From: CAWCUU01 sp963798855
GTDB taxonomy: Bacteria; Gemmatimonadota; Gemmatimonadetes; Longimicrobiales; RSA9
Length of the DNA stretch: 64,000 nucleotides
Assembly: GCA_963798855.1 (NCBI GenBank)
Contig: CAWCUU010000001.1
Coordinates: forward strand, 1,116,001 to 1,180,000
Direction of reading: 5' to 3'
The notes below the pieces were generated by a model that did no database searches, was not told where the DNA came from, and was given only the letters and a program-made list of their open reading frames with translations. Below are positions 16,537 to 23,977 of this stretch, piece after piece. Every line of letters begins with the position of its first letter. The stretch's first letter is position 1. A program made the position numbers and the translations under genes.

Positions 16537-18329
16537 AACCCACCGCCACCTCCTCCGCCACTTCCGCCGCCGCTGCTGCCGCCGCCGCCGGAGCCGGAGG
16601 GACTCGAGGACATGGTGCTGGAGGCGGCGCTCGACATCGCGTGCATGTCGTGGGAGAAGGAGAACGCGTTGAAGCTCCCTCCGTAGCCGCTGTACCACTG
16701 TGGCGGCTCGGTGAACATCTCCTGGAAGGCCTTCGCCCATTTCTCCTCGACGCGGAACGCCATGGCGAAGGGGAGATAGCGCTCGAACATCTCGGGCGAG
16801 GTGATCATGCGGCGGTAGCGATCCTCCTCGACGCGGTCGAGGAACTCGCGAAAACCGAGCGCATGCTCGCGCGCACGTGCGCCCGCGATCGTCCGCGCGG
16901 GCATGAGGAGGCCGAAGATGAAGAGGATGATGGCAGAGGCGACGCCGGCGGCCCCGAACGTCACCGGGTCGATGGTCAGTCCCGAGTCGGAGATCCCGCC
17001 GGCGCCGGCGATGCCGAGAACCAGGGCGGCGACGGCACTGGCCGTCCAGACGCCCTTGACCTTCTGCGGGTCGCGCCGGTAGAAGCCGCGCTCGATCAGC
17101 TGCGCGTAGATCGCCCGGGTGATGCCCTTGATGTCCTTGTAGAATCGGTTCTTGAGCGACGACAGCTCGACGCTGGCGTAGGTCGGCCCGGCGCCGGCCG
17201 GATCGGTAGCGAGGTGCCCTCCCGACGCCGCGCGCCGCGCAGCGGCGCCGGACATGCTCGGTGACGCGTGCTCGAAGACCGCCTCCAGGTAGCGCCGCTC
17301 GTGCGCCTTCAGGTCGCTCCACGCCTCGCGCGGCTTCTTCTGGTGGAAGAGGTATTCGGTGGTCGGGAGGATGCCGAGGATGTGGTCCTTCCGCTTCTCG
17401 ATGTGCACGTATCCGCGCACCGCGAGGTCGACGAGCGTAGCGGTGATGTCGTGCATCTGCGCGGTGTTGTCGATCAGCGTGCCGACCTCTGCCGGGCTCA
17501 GCCGATCGGGCGGCTCGTACTGCACCGTGATAGCGTGGGGCGCGGGATCGCGGCCGGTCCGGCGCCAGGCGGAAAACGCGAAAGCGAACGCGAGGAGCGG
17601 CAGCAGGATCGGCCAGTGCTCCGCTATGGCGCGGCCGAGCCGGGCGGCGGCGGGGGGGCGGGCGACGGCGCCCGGCAGCCACCCGACCGCGACGGTCAGG
17701 CCCTCGCCCGGTGCGAGGCGCCGCGTCGTAGAGAACTCGACGACGGAGCCGCTCGCGCGAGCCTCGAACGCTTGCTCGGTCGATCCGGCGCGGCCGGTGT
17801 AGGCCGCGAACTGCTCGGGCTCGACACCCGGGAGTACGACGCGCGCGGTGGCTCGCTCGATCGGCACCTCCCACTGGTCGCCCGTGGCGTTCCAGTAGAG
17901 CTCGTCGAGCGCTCCAACCTCGCTGTCCTGGTCGAAGAAGCGGATCGCGTTGTGGACGACATAGCGCAGCACGACCGTCCGCGTCGCGTCATGGGCCCCC
18001 GGGACCCAGATCTTGAGGCGACGCGTCCACCGCCCGTTCCCGCTGGCCTCCACCTTCAGCGGCGTGCCATCGGCACCGGTCGCACCGCCGACATCGAGCT
18101 GTAGCCTCTGCCTCCTGTCATTGGCGTCAAAGTGCTCGAGTGAGAGGTCTCGGAAGATCCCGTTCCAGGAGCCGTTGAAGTGGGGGTGGATCGTCTCCGT
18201 GACCTGCACATCGCCGTTCGACTGGACGAGCAGCACGACGTCGTAGCGCTCGATGACGATGCTGCGCTGCGCGGCCGCCGCGACGGGGGTGGCCAAGAGC
18301 AGGGCGAGGGCGAGGCGAAGTGGTTTCAT
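16533..18329 (-). CDS. DUF2207 family membrane protein with glycine-rich tail
   Basis: 598 residues from the ATG at 18329, which opens a signal peptide (LRLALALLLATPVAAAA then Q). Residues about 20-215 form the exported DUF2207 domain (IERYDVVLLVQSNGDVQVTETI, GIFRDLSLEHF, WNATGDQWEVPIERA). A membrane helix follows (WPILLPLLAFAFAFSAW), then a cytoplasmic region with a winged-helix-like stretch (PAEVGTLIDNTAQMHDITATLVDLAVRGYVHIE), two more helices (ASAVAALVLGIAGAGG, AAGVASAIILFIFGLLM), and the WAKAFQEMF region. The protein ends in a Ser/Gly tail with runs of glycine, common in this family. Function is unproven; it is an envelope protein. The small membrane protein 53 bases upstream may be in the same operon. 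Confidence 0.9.
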   Translation of the reverse strand: MKPLRLALALLLATPVAAAAQRSIVIERYDVVLLVQSNGDVQVTETIHPHFNGSWNGIFRDLSLEHFDANDRRQRLQLDVGGATGADGTPLKVEASGNGRWTRRLKIWVPGAHDATRTVVLRYVVHNAIRFFDQDSEVGALDELYWNATGDQWEVPIERATARVVLPGVEPEQFAAYTGRAGSTEQAFEARASGSVVEFSTTRRLAPGEGLTVAVGWLPGAVARPPAAARLGRAIAEHWPILLPLLAFAFAFSAWRRTGRDPAPHAITVQYEPPDRLSPAEVGTLIDNTAQMHDITATLVDLAVRGYVHIEKRKDHILGILPTTEYLFHQKKPREAWSDLKAHERRYLEAVFEHASPSMSGAAARRAASGGHLATDPAGAGPTYASVELSSLKNRFYKDIKGITRAIYAQLIERGFYRRDPQKVKGVWTASAVAALVLGIAGAGGISDSGLTIDPVTFGAAGVASAIILFIFGLLMPARTIAGARAREHALGFREFLDRVEEDRYRRMITSPEMFERYLPFAMAFRVEEKWAKAFQEMFTEPPQWYSGYGGSFNAFSFSHDMHAMSSAASSTMSSSPSGSGGGGSSGGGSGGGGGGGF

Positions 18330-18382
18330 CGGCGACCGCTCGGCTGGTTGACGGGCTCCACTCGCGGCTCGAACGGAATCGG

Positions 18383-18796
18383 TCAGCCGCGCTTGACGGC
18401 CGGCCGCTCCGGCGCCGCCTCGACGACCTCGCCGGGCTCTTGGAGCAGTCGGAGGATGGACGGTCGGATCAGTCGGTACGTCGCATAGCATCCAACGAGG
18501 AACGCGGCCGACATCGCGTTCACCCCGAAGCGGTTGATCCACGCCACGGGCCAGACCACGGACCAGAGGAAGTTGAGCAGGGCGGCGACCATGTTCTGGA
18601 CGACCCAGCCGATGACGCCGCCGATCGTCGGCCGGAAGTGCGGGAGCGCGGCGACGTCGCCCAGGAGGTTCAGCGACTCGAGGTACAGGAAGGTGAGCAT
18701 CGCGACGAAGCCGTAGAAGCCGCCGCCGCGGGACTCCCACACCTGCCGCGCGTGGCGACGCAACCCTTGACCGCCGTGCCGGATGAGCTCGTTCAT
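18383..18796 (-). CDS. small integral membrane protein, unknown function
   Basis: 137 residues with an ATG at 18796. At least three hydrophobic segments are visible (GFYGFVAMLTFLYLESLNLL, IGGVIGWVVQNMVAALLNFLWSVVWPVAWI, AMSAAFLVGCYATYRLI). The C-terminal 25 residues are charged and Pro-rich, likely cytoplasmic. It lies 53 bases before the DUF2207 gene on the same strand, and DUF2207 neighbours are often small membrane proteins. I do not recognise the family. Confidence 0.7.
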   Translation of the reverse strand: MNELIRHGGQGLRRHARQVWESRGGGFYGFVAMLTFLYLESLNLLGDVAALPHFRPTIGGVIGWVVQNMVAALLNFLWSVVWPVAWINRFGVNAMSAAFLVGCYATYRLIRPSILRLLQEPGEVVEAAPERPAVKRG

Positions 18797-19015
18797 GCGC
18801 TATGGTTAGCGGAAGGCGGCCGGATCATCAATGTCCATGCAGCGGGGCCGACTGCATCGGCCGCCGCGGACGGCGGGAACCCGCCTCCCGTGCGCCGACG
18901 CGTATCCCCCGTCCACGGAGAGGAGCCCTTCATGTCCAGGGACTCGATGGACCTGGCAGATCCCGACACCCTCCGTCGCGATCGCCGCGCGATCGGACGG
19001 TAGCCACCGACGTCG

Positions 19016-20521
19016 ATGATGGCGGATCGGGCCGAAACCGGGCTTCGCCTCGCATCGGCGCGGGGTCGTTGGTTGCTCGCCGCCGCCGTGCTCGGCTCCG
19101 GCGCCGTCTTCCTGGAGGTGTCGGTCGTCGCCGTCGCCGTTCCGGCGATCGGCCGCACGTTCGGGCTCGGGATCGACGGGCTGCAGTGGGTGCTGAACGC
19201 CTACCAGCTCACGCTGACCGCGCTGCTGCTGCTCGGCGGCTCGCTCGGCGACGTCTACCCGCGCCGCCTGGTGCTCGTGTTGGGGCTGCTCGGCTTCGCC
19301 GCCACGTCGGCGCTGTGCGGCGTCGCTTCGAGCCTCGGCATCCTCATCGGCGCGCGGCTGCTCCAGGGAGCCGCCGGCGCCCTGCTGGTCCCGAACAGCC
19401 TCGCAATCGTCGAGAGCAGCTTCGTTCCCGAGGACCGCGCAGCGGCGATCGGTCATTGGGCCGCGTGGTCCGCGATCTCCACTGCGCTCGGACCGCTCGC
19501 CGGAGGCTGGCTGGTCGACCATCTGTCGTGGCGATGGGTGTTCGCGTGCGTGCTGCCCTTCGCGCTGGTCGCCGCCGCCATCGCGTGGCGTCACGTGCCG
19601 GACTCCGGTCGGGCGGGTGATGCGCGACGTCGCGTGGACTACCCCGGCGCGGTGCTCGTGACCGTGGCGCTCGCGACCGCCGTCGCCGCGCTCATCTCGG
19701 CTCCGGGCGCCGGCTCGTCCGGCGTGTCCATGTGGCTGCTCGGCACGACCGCGGTGCTCGCGCTCGGCGCGTTCGTGCGGCACGAGCGCCGCTCGAGCGA
19801 GCCGCTCCTGCCGCTCTCGCTGTTCCGCTCCCTGCCGTTCAGCGGCGCCAACGCGATGACGCTGCTCGTCTACACCGCTCTCGGCGGGCTCTTCTTCCTG
19901 CTCGTGCTTCAGCTCGAGAACGTCCTGGGCTTCAGCGCGACCGGGGCGGGTATTGCACTGCTCCCGATCAACGTGCTGATGCTGGCGCTGTCGCCGCTGG
20001 CCGGGCGCCTCGCCGGAAGGCTCGGTCCGCGCTGGCCGATGGCCGCGGGCGCGCTCGTGTGCGCCGGCGGGCTGCTCCTGCTCGCGGATCTCCGGGCTGG
20101 CCCTGCGTCGCTGCCGGCCGTTCTGCCCCGGGTCGCCGTGTTCGGGCTCGGGCTCGCGCTGCTGGTCGCGCCGCTCACGGCCGCCGTTCTCGATGCGGTG
20201 CCGGACGAAGAGTCCGGCGTCGGCGCTGCCGTGAACAACGCCGTCGCACGCCTTGCGGGCCTGCTGGGCACCGCCGTGCTCCCGGTGGCCGCTGGGCTGG
20301 GCGGGCTGGAGGACCTGCGTGGTGAGGGCCTGGCCGCCGGCTTCGCCCGGGCGATGTGGATTGCGGCCGGGCTGTGCGTGGCCGGGGCGGCGGTCGCGCT
20401 CTCGACGGTGCGCGGCGGCGGCGCGATCGAAGCGAGGATTCCACCCGCGCCGGGTCACGGATGCACCGGTCCATACTCGAGCGGGCGGCGATCCGAAGCG
20501 GCGGCGGGTCGAAGGCGATAG
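19016..20521 (+). CDS. MFS drug transporter, DHA2 (EmrB/QacA-like) family
   Basis: 501 residues, with ATG codons at 19016 and 19019. About fourteen hydrophobic segments are spread over residues 20-470, the DHA2 arrangement. Signature stretches: LQWVLNAYQLTLTALLLLGGSLGDVYPRR (motif A region), GARLLQGAAGALLVPNSLAIV, and motif C-like WSAISTALGPLAGGWLVDHLSWRWVF. These are proton-coupled exporters of drugs or small metabolites. The last 35 residues are Pro/Arg-rich and probably unstructured. It stands alone; the 220 bases upstream hold no gene. Confidence 0.92.
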   Translation: MMADRAETGLRLASARGRWLLAAAVLGSGAVFLEVSVVAVAVPAIGRTFGLGIDGLQWVLNAYQLTLTALLLLGGSLGDVYPRRLVLVLGLLGFAATSALCGVASSLGILIGARLLQGAAGALLVPNSLAIVESSFVPEDRAAAIGHWAAWSAISTALGPLAGGWLVDHLSWRWVFACVLPFALVAAAIAWRHVPDSGRAGDARRRVDYPGAVLVTVALATAVAALISAPGAGSSGVSMWLLGTTAVLALGAFVRHERRSSEPLLPLSLFRSLPFSGANAMTLLVYTALGGLFFLLVLQLENVLGFSATGAGIALLPINVLMLALSPLAGRLAGRLGPRWPMAAGALVCAGGLLLLADLRAGPASLPAVLPRVAVFGLGLALLVAPLTAAVLDAVPDEESGVGAAVNNAVARLAGLLGTAVLPVAAGLGGLEDLRGEGLAAGFARAMWIAAGLCVAGAAVALSTVRGGGAIEARIPPAPGHGCTGPYSSGRRSEAAAGRRR

Positions 20522-20745
20522 CGGCTGCGGCGGCGCGGCAGCGAGCGGTCGCGGACCTACATCGCCGACCGTGGACTCCCTTGCCCCCTCTCCGGCCTGT
20601 CGGCATCTTCGCTTCGTCTCCGATCACCCGAAGGCCCTGTCTTCGCCCCGCCTGGCCGGAGCAGTCGTATGGCTTCACTCCCGAGGAGGCTCGACCGACA
20701 CGTTCGTGAGGCGCGCCAACCCCGGCAGTGCCGAGTCTCCGCCGG

Positions 20746-22557
20746 ATGAGCGCTCCTCCCTCAATGCTCGACCGCCTCCTGCGCGAGGTGTTCCGTCGTC
20801 GTCTGCTGCAGGCCGCGGGCACCTATGCGATCGTGTGCTGGTTCCTCGTGCAGATCGCGGCGACGACCATGTCGCTGTTCGGCCTGCCGCAATGGACCGT
20901 GCGTGCCGCGCTCGCGGTCTCGCTGCTCGGCCTTCCTGTCGTGCTCGGCGCCGCCTGGCTCTTCGGCGCCCGCAGGGGCGCGCGCCGGGTGGGGATGGCT
21001 CCCGCGCCGGGCTCGCAGGGTGCCACGGCGGAGCCGGCGCTGGCCGGAGCCACGTCGACCGGACTTTCGGTCGTCCTCATCTCTCTCGCTCTGCTCGGCG
21101 GCGCCGCGTGGATCTATCGCGCGCAGCGCGGCGGCGCGGGCGCGAGCCCCGGCGTCGAGGCGTCCGCGAAGGGAGACGGGTCGGGCACCGCCGAGGCCCC
21201 CGCGCACACCGTCGCCGTCCTCCCGTTCACGACGCTCAGCGAGCACCGCGACGACGCCTATTTCAGCGACGGCGTCACCGAGGAGATCATGAACGCAGTG
21301 GCCCAGGTTCCGGGGGTCAGCGTCGTCGCGAGAAGCTCCTCGTTCGCGTTCCGGGACCATCCGGACCTCGATGAGATCCGCGAACAGCTCGGCGCGGGCA
21401 GCGTCCTTGAGGGGAGCGTCCGCCGTGCCGGGGATCGGGTGCGGGTCGACGTCGCCCTGGTGGACACGCGCACGCAGCGCCGCGTCTGGGCAGCCGGATA
21501 CGACCGCGGCTTGCGCGACATCTTCGCGCTCGAGGACGAGATCGCGGGCGCCGTCGCGACGGCGTTGCAGGTCGAGCTGACCTCGCCGCCGTCGCACTCC
21601 ATCGGCACCGAGAGCGTGCCGGCGCACGACCTCTATCTGCTCGGGCTCTATCACTGGAACCGCCGGACCGGCCCGGAGATCCGCCAGGCCGTCGCGTATT
21701 TCGGCCGCGCCGCCGAGGCGGATCCATCCTACGCCCGTGCGTACGCGGGCCTCGCGTCGTCCTACGTGCTGCTGCCGCTCTATGCGGCCGTCCCGGGCGA
21801 TGATGCCTATCCGCGTGCCCGCGTCGCCGCCGAGAAGGCGCTCGCGCTCGATGGCGACCTCGCCGAGGCCCGCACGGCTCTGGCCAACGTGCTCATGATC
21901 TACGGCTGGGACTGGAGCGGCGCCGACGCCGAATTCCGGCGCGCGATTGCGCTCGACTCCAGCTACGCCACTGCGCACGAATGGCGCGGTCTGTTGCTCG
22001 ACGCCGTGGGGAGGCACGACGAGGCAGGTGAGGAGTTCCGGCGCGCGCGGGCTGCCGACCCGGCATCGCTGATCATCGCCGTCGCGACGGGTCTCCACGA
22101 GGCGCTGCTCGATCGTCAGGACGCCGCTGCCGAGACCTACCGTCGCGTACTCGCGCGACAGCCCGATCTCCCGATCGCGCTCTCGTTCCTGGCGCAGTCG
22201 GAGAGCATGCTCGGACACGCCGACAGCGCCCGGGCGGCGCTCCACCGCTGGGCCGTGCAGATGGGGGTCGAGCCTTCGGCCGCGGAGTCGCTGGCCACCG
22301 GCGTGGCCGATCCCGTGGCTCGGCCGGCCGCGCGGCGCGCGCTGGCCGGCGGCGCCCTGCAACGTACCTTCAAGCCGTTCGAAGCCGCCGTCTGGGCCTC
22401 TCTCCTCGGCGACACCGCGCGGGCGATCACCAGCCTCGAGCGCGGGGCGGCGGATCACGACTATCTCACCTTCAGCGCCGCCGTGCACCCCGCGTTTCGG
22501 ACTCTGCGCGGGTCGCAGCGCTATCGGGCGCTGCTCGTACGCATGGGGCTCCGCTGA
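20746..22557 (+). CDS. membrane-anchored TolB/FlgO-like domain protein with TPR repeats
   Basis: 603 residues from the ATG at 20746; an in-frame GTG at 20728 adds six residues. Residues about 1-130 contain three membrane helices (GTYAIVCWFLVQIAATTMSLF, AALAVSLLGLPVVLGAAWLFG, STGLSVVLISLALLGGAAWIY). Then comes the module typical of CadC-like and adenylate-cyclase-linked proteins: HTVAVLPFTTLSEHRDDAYF, SDGVTEEIMNAVAQVPGVSVVARSSSF, LGAGSVLEGSVRRAGDRVRV. From about residue 290 there are TPR-like helical repeats (YFGRAAEADPSYARAYAGLASSY, AEKALALDGDLAEARTALANVL). There is no N-terminal DNA-binding or kinase domain, so it is a signalling or scaffold protein. It is common in soil Gemmatimonadota and Acidobacteriota. 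Confidence 0.85.
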   Translation: MSAPPSMLDRLLREVFRRRLLQAAGTYAIVCWFLVQIAATTMSLFGLPQWTVRAALAVSLLGLPVVLGAAWLFGARRGARRVGMAPAPGSQGATAEPALAGATSTGLSVVLISLALLGGAAWIYRAQRGGAGASPGVEASAKGDGSGTAEAPAHTVAVLPFTTLSEHRDDAYFSDGVTEEIMNAVAQVPGVSVVARSSSFAFRDHPDLDEIREQLGAGSVLEGSVRRAGDRVRVDVALVDTRTQRRVWAAGYDRGLRDIFALEDEIAGAVATALQVELTSPPSHSIGTESVPAHDLYLLGLYHWNRRTGPEIRQAVAYFGRAAEADPSYARAYAGLASSYVLLPLYAAVPGDDAYPRARVAAEKALALDGDLAEARTALANVLMIYGWDWSGADAEFRRAIALDSSYATAHEWRGLLLDAVGRHDEAGEEFRRARAADPASLIIAVATGLHEALLDRQDAAAETYRRVLARQPDLPIALSFLAQSESMLGHADSARAALHRWAVQMGVEPSAAESLATGVADPVARPAARRALAGGALQRTFKPFEAAVWASLLGDTARAITSLERGAADHDYLTFSAAVHPAFRTLRGSQRYRALLVRMGLR

Positions 22558-22600
22558 GCCGGCGGCGGCCGGTCGACCTGATGCGTCCGAGAGGCTGAGC

Positions 22601-23389
22601 GTGTCTGCCGCGGATGGCACGGTGGTGACGGCTGCGCGCTGCGCGAGTTGCGATGCGCCGCTGACCGGACCCTTCTGCAGTGCCTGCGGCCGCTCCGGCC
22701 GGCCGGACCGGCTGACCATGAGAGGGCTGTGGCGCTCAATGGTCCAACGCTTCGTGGAGCTCGACCGCCGGGCGCTACACACGCTGTTCCGCCTGCTCCT
22801 CCGTCCCGGTCCGACCGTGCACGCGTTCCTTGGCGGGAGGGTCGACCGGCTCTCCGACCCCTTCCGGCTCGCCGTCGTTCTGGCCGCGGTCGCGACGATC
22901 GCGTCCGGATGGCTCGGCATCTTCGGCAACCACGGCGCCGCCGTGGTGAGATTCCAGATCGCGGAGGATATCGACCATCACGTCGGCGACGCCAACGCCT
23001 TCTTCGCACGCTACCTGAACGCGTTCATGCTGCTGTCCATCCCCTTCGTCGCGACCGTGACGAGACTCTTCTTCCGGCGCGCGCGCCTCAACCTGGCCGA
23101 GCACATCGTGTTCGCGACGTACGCGCTCTGCATCCAGACGACGCTCTACCTGCTGCTGCTGGCGGCGCTGCCACTGTTCGGCGCCGACAGCACCGTGCGC
23201 GGCGTGGCCGTCGTCCTGTGGGGGCTCGGCGCGACCGCCTACTTCGTCTACGCGGCGACCGACTTCTTCCGCGTCGGCCGCTTCTCCGGGGCGCTGCGGG
23301 GGCTGGTCGCGTACGCGCTCGCGAACTTCCTCTACTGGATCGTGGCCGGGGTGCTGCTGGTCGCGTACGCGTGGCTGCGCACGCTCTAG
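22601..23389 (+). CDS. DUF3667 family protein with N-terminal zinc ribbon
   Basis: 262 residues from a GTG at 22601, preceded by GAGG. The N-terminal CASC and CSAC pairs (CASCDAPLTGPFCSACGR) make a zinc ribbon. Next comes a charged helical segment (LDRRALHTLFRLLLRPGPTVHAFLGGRVDRLSDPFRLAVVL), the DUF3667 hallmark. Then there are four to five membrane helices (LLSIPFVATVTRLFF, LCIQTTLYLLLLAALPLF, GVAVVLWGLGATAYFVYAAT, NFLYWIVAGVLLVAYAWL). Its biochemical role is unknown. The stop codon TAG at 23387-23389 is part of the CTAG that starts the repeat element downstream. Confidence 0.88.
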   Translation: MSAADGTVVTAARCASCDAPLTGPFCSACGRSGRPDRLTMRGLWRSMVQRFVELDRRALHTLFRLLLRPGPTVHAFLGGRVDRLSDPFRLAVVLAAVATIASGWLGIFGNHGAAVVRFQIAEDIDHHVGDANAFFARYLNAFMLLSIPFVATVTRLFFRRARLNLAEHIVFATYALCIQTTLYLLLLAALPLFGADSTVRGVAVVLWGLGATAYFVYAATDFFRVGRFSGALRGLVAYALANFLYWIVAGVLLVAYAWLRTL

Positions 23390-23668
23390 AAGGCCGTTGA
23401 AGAACTGGAGCGAGCCGCGTTGCGGGCGCCACGGGGCCAGATCCGAGGCGGTGCGACGACGCGATGTCGAACGCCATCGGGGAGGAGCGCCAACGCTGGA
23501 GATGGCCCCGTGCCGCCCGCAACCCACAGGGCGCATGGCGGTTGCGCGGGTGATCCTTCGTCTCTCGTCGTCACCGATGCGCACGGCATCGCTTCCTCCT
23601 CGATCCTCGGCTGACCCGCGCAAGCGCCACGCGCGCGGCCGCACCCCAGTTCTACAACGACCTTCTAG
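23386..23668 (+). repeat. dispersed hairpin repeat, fullest copy (MITE-like, terminal inverted repeats)
   Basis: The left end 23386-23408 and the reverse complement of 23646-23668 agree at 21 of 23 positions; both begin CTAGAAGG. Internally, 23419-23438 and 23504-23523 are complementary at 19 of 20 positions, so the whole 283 bases can fold into a long hairpin. Bases 23398-23560 align with 57243-57406 at about 93% (hand alignment: 10 substitutions and one gap). No coding capacity for a transposase. The outer CTAG could be the duplicated target, as for IS5-group YTAR targets; this is inference. Confidence 0.75.
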
Positions 23669-23680
23669 GCGCGGGGTGGT

Positions 23681-23892
23681 TTACCGCTGGGCCTCGATCC
23701 GCGTCGCGTGAAGCTTCTCGGGACCGAGGGCGAGGACGACGCCGGTGACCCGGCCGCCGACACCCCGCTCGAAGCGGATATTCACTCCGCCGACCACGCG
23801 CAGCGTGAACTCTGACGGGCGATCTGCCACTCGCCGCTCACGGAGCCATCCGCGTGCGCGACCGCGGAGAAGCCAAAGTTGCGCAGCCCGAG
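23681..23892 (-). pseudogene. gene debris: serine-hydrolase C-terminal end plus an unrelated fragment
   Basis: From about 23824 down to a stop at 23681 the minus strand reads EFTLRVVGGVNIRFERGV and then VTGVVLALGPEKL. This matches the last 45 residues of the intact serine hydrolase at 9676 (FTLRVVGGVHVRFERDD...VVLTLGPRTM). The catalytic part is absent. Just upstream, in another frame (23892-23815), is GLRNFGFSAVAHADGSVSGE, which looks like a piece of a secreted-protein family with ADGSVSG motifs. Both are broken, so this is a graveyard between the repeat and the ADOP gene. Confidence 0.55.
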
Positions 23893-23977
23893 GCCCGGGG
23901 GGCATACCTTGACATTCGACAACACTCGCACCATCGATAGTGTTGTCGGAGGTCGAGGTATCCACGCGGAGGGACGC

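Noticed and set aside
23400..23600. Short protein fragments such as ATRLAPVLQRP repeated in several intergenic regions
   Set aside because: They are translations of the dispersed hairpin repeat in different copies; start and stop positions are not conserved, so a nucleic-acid element explains them better.
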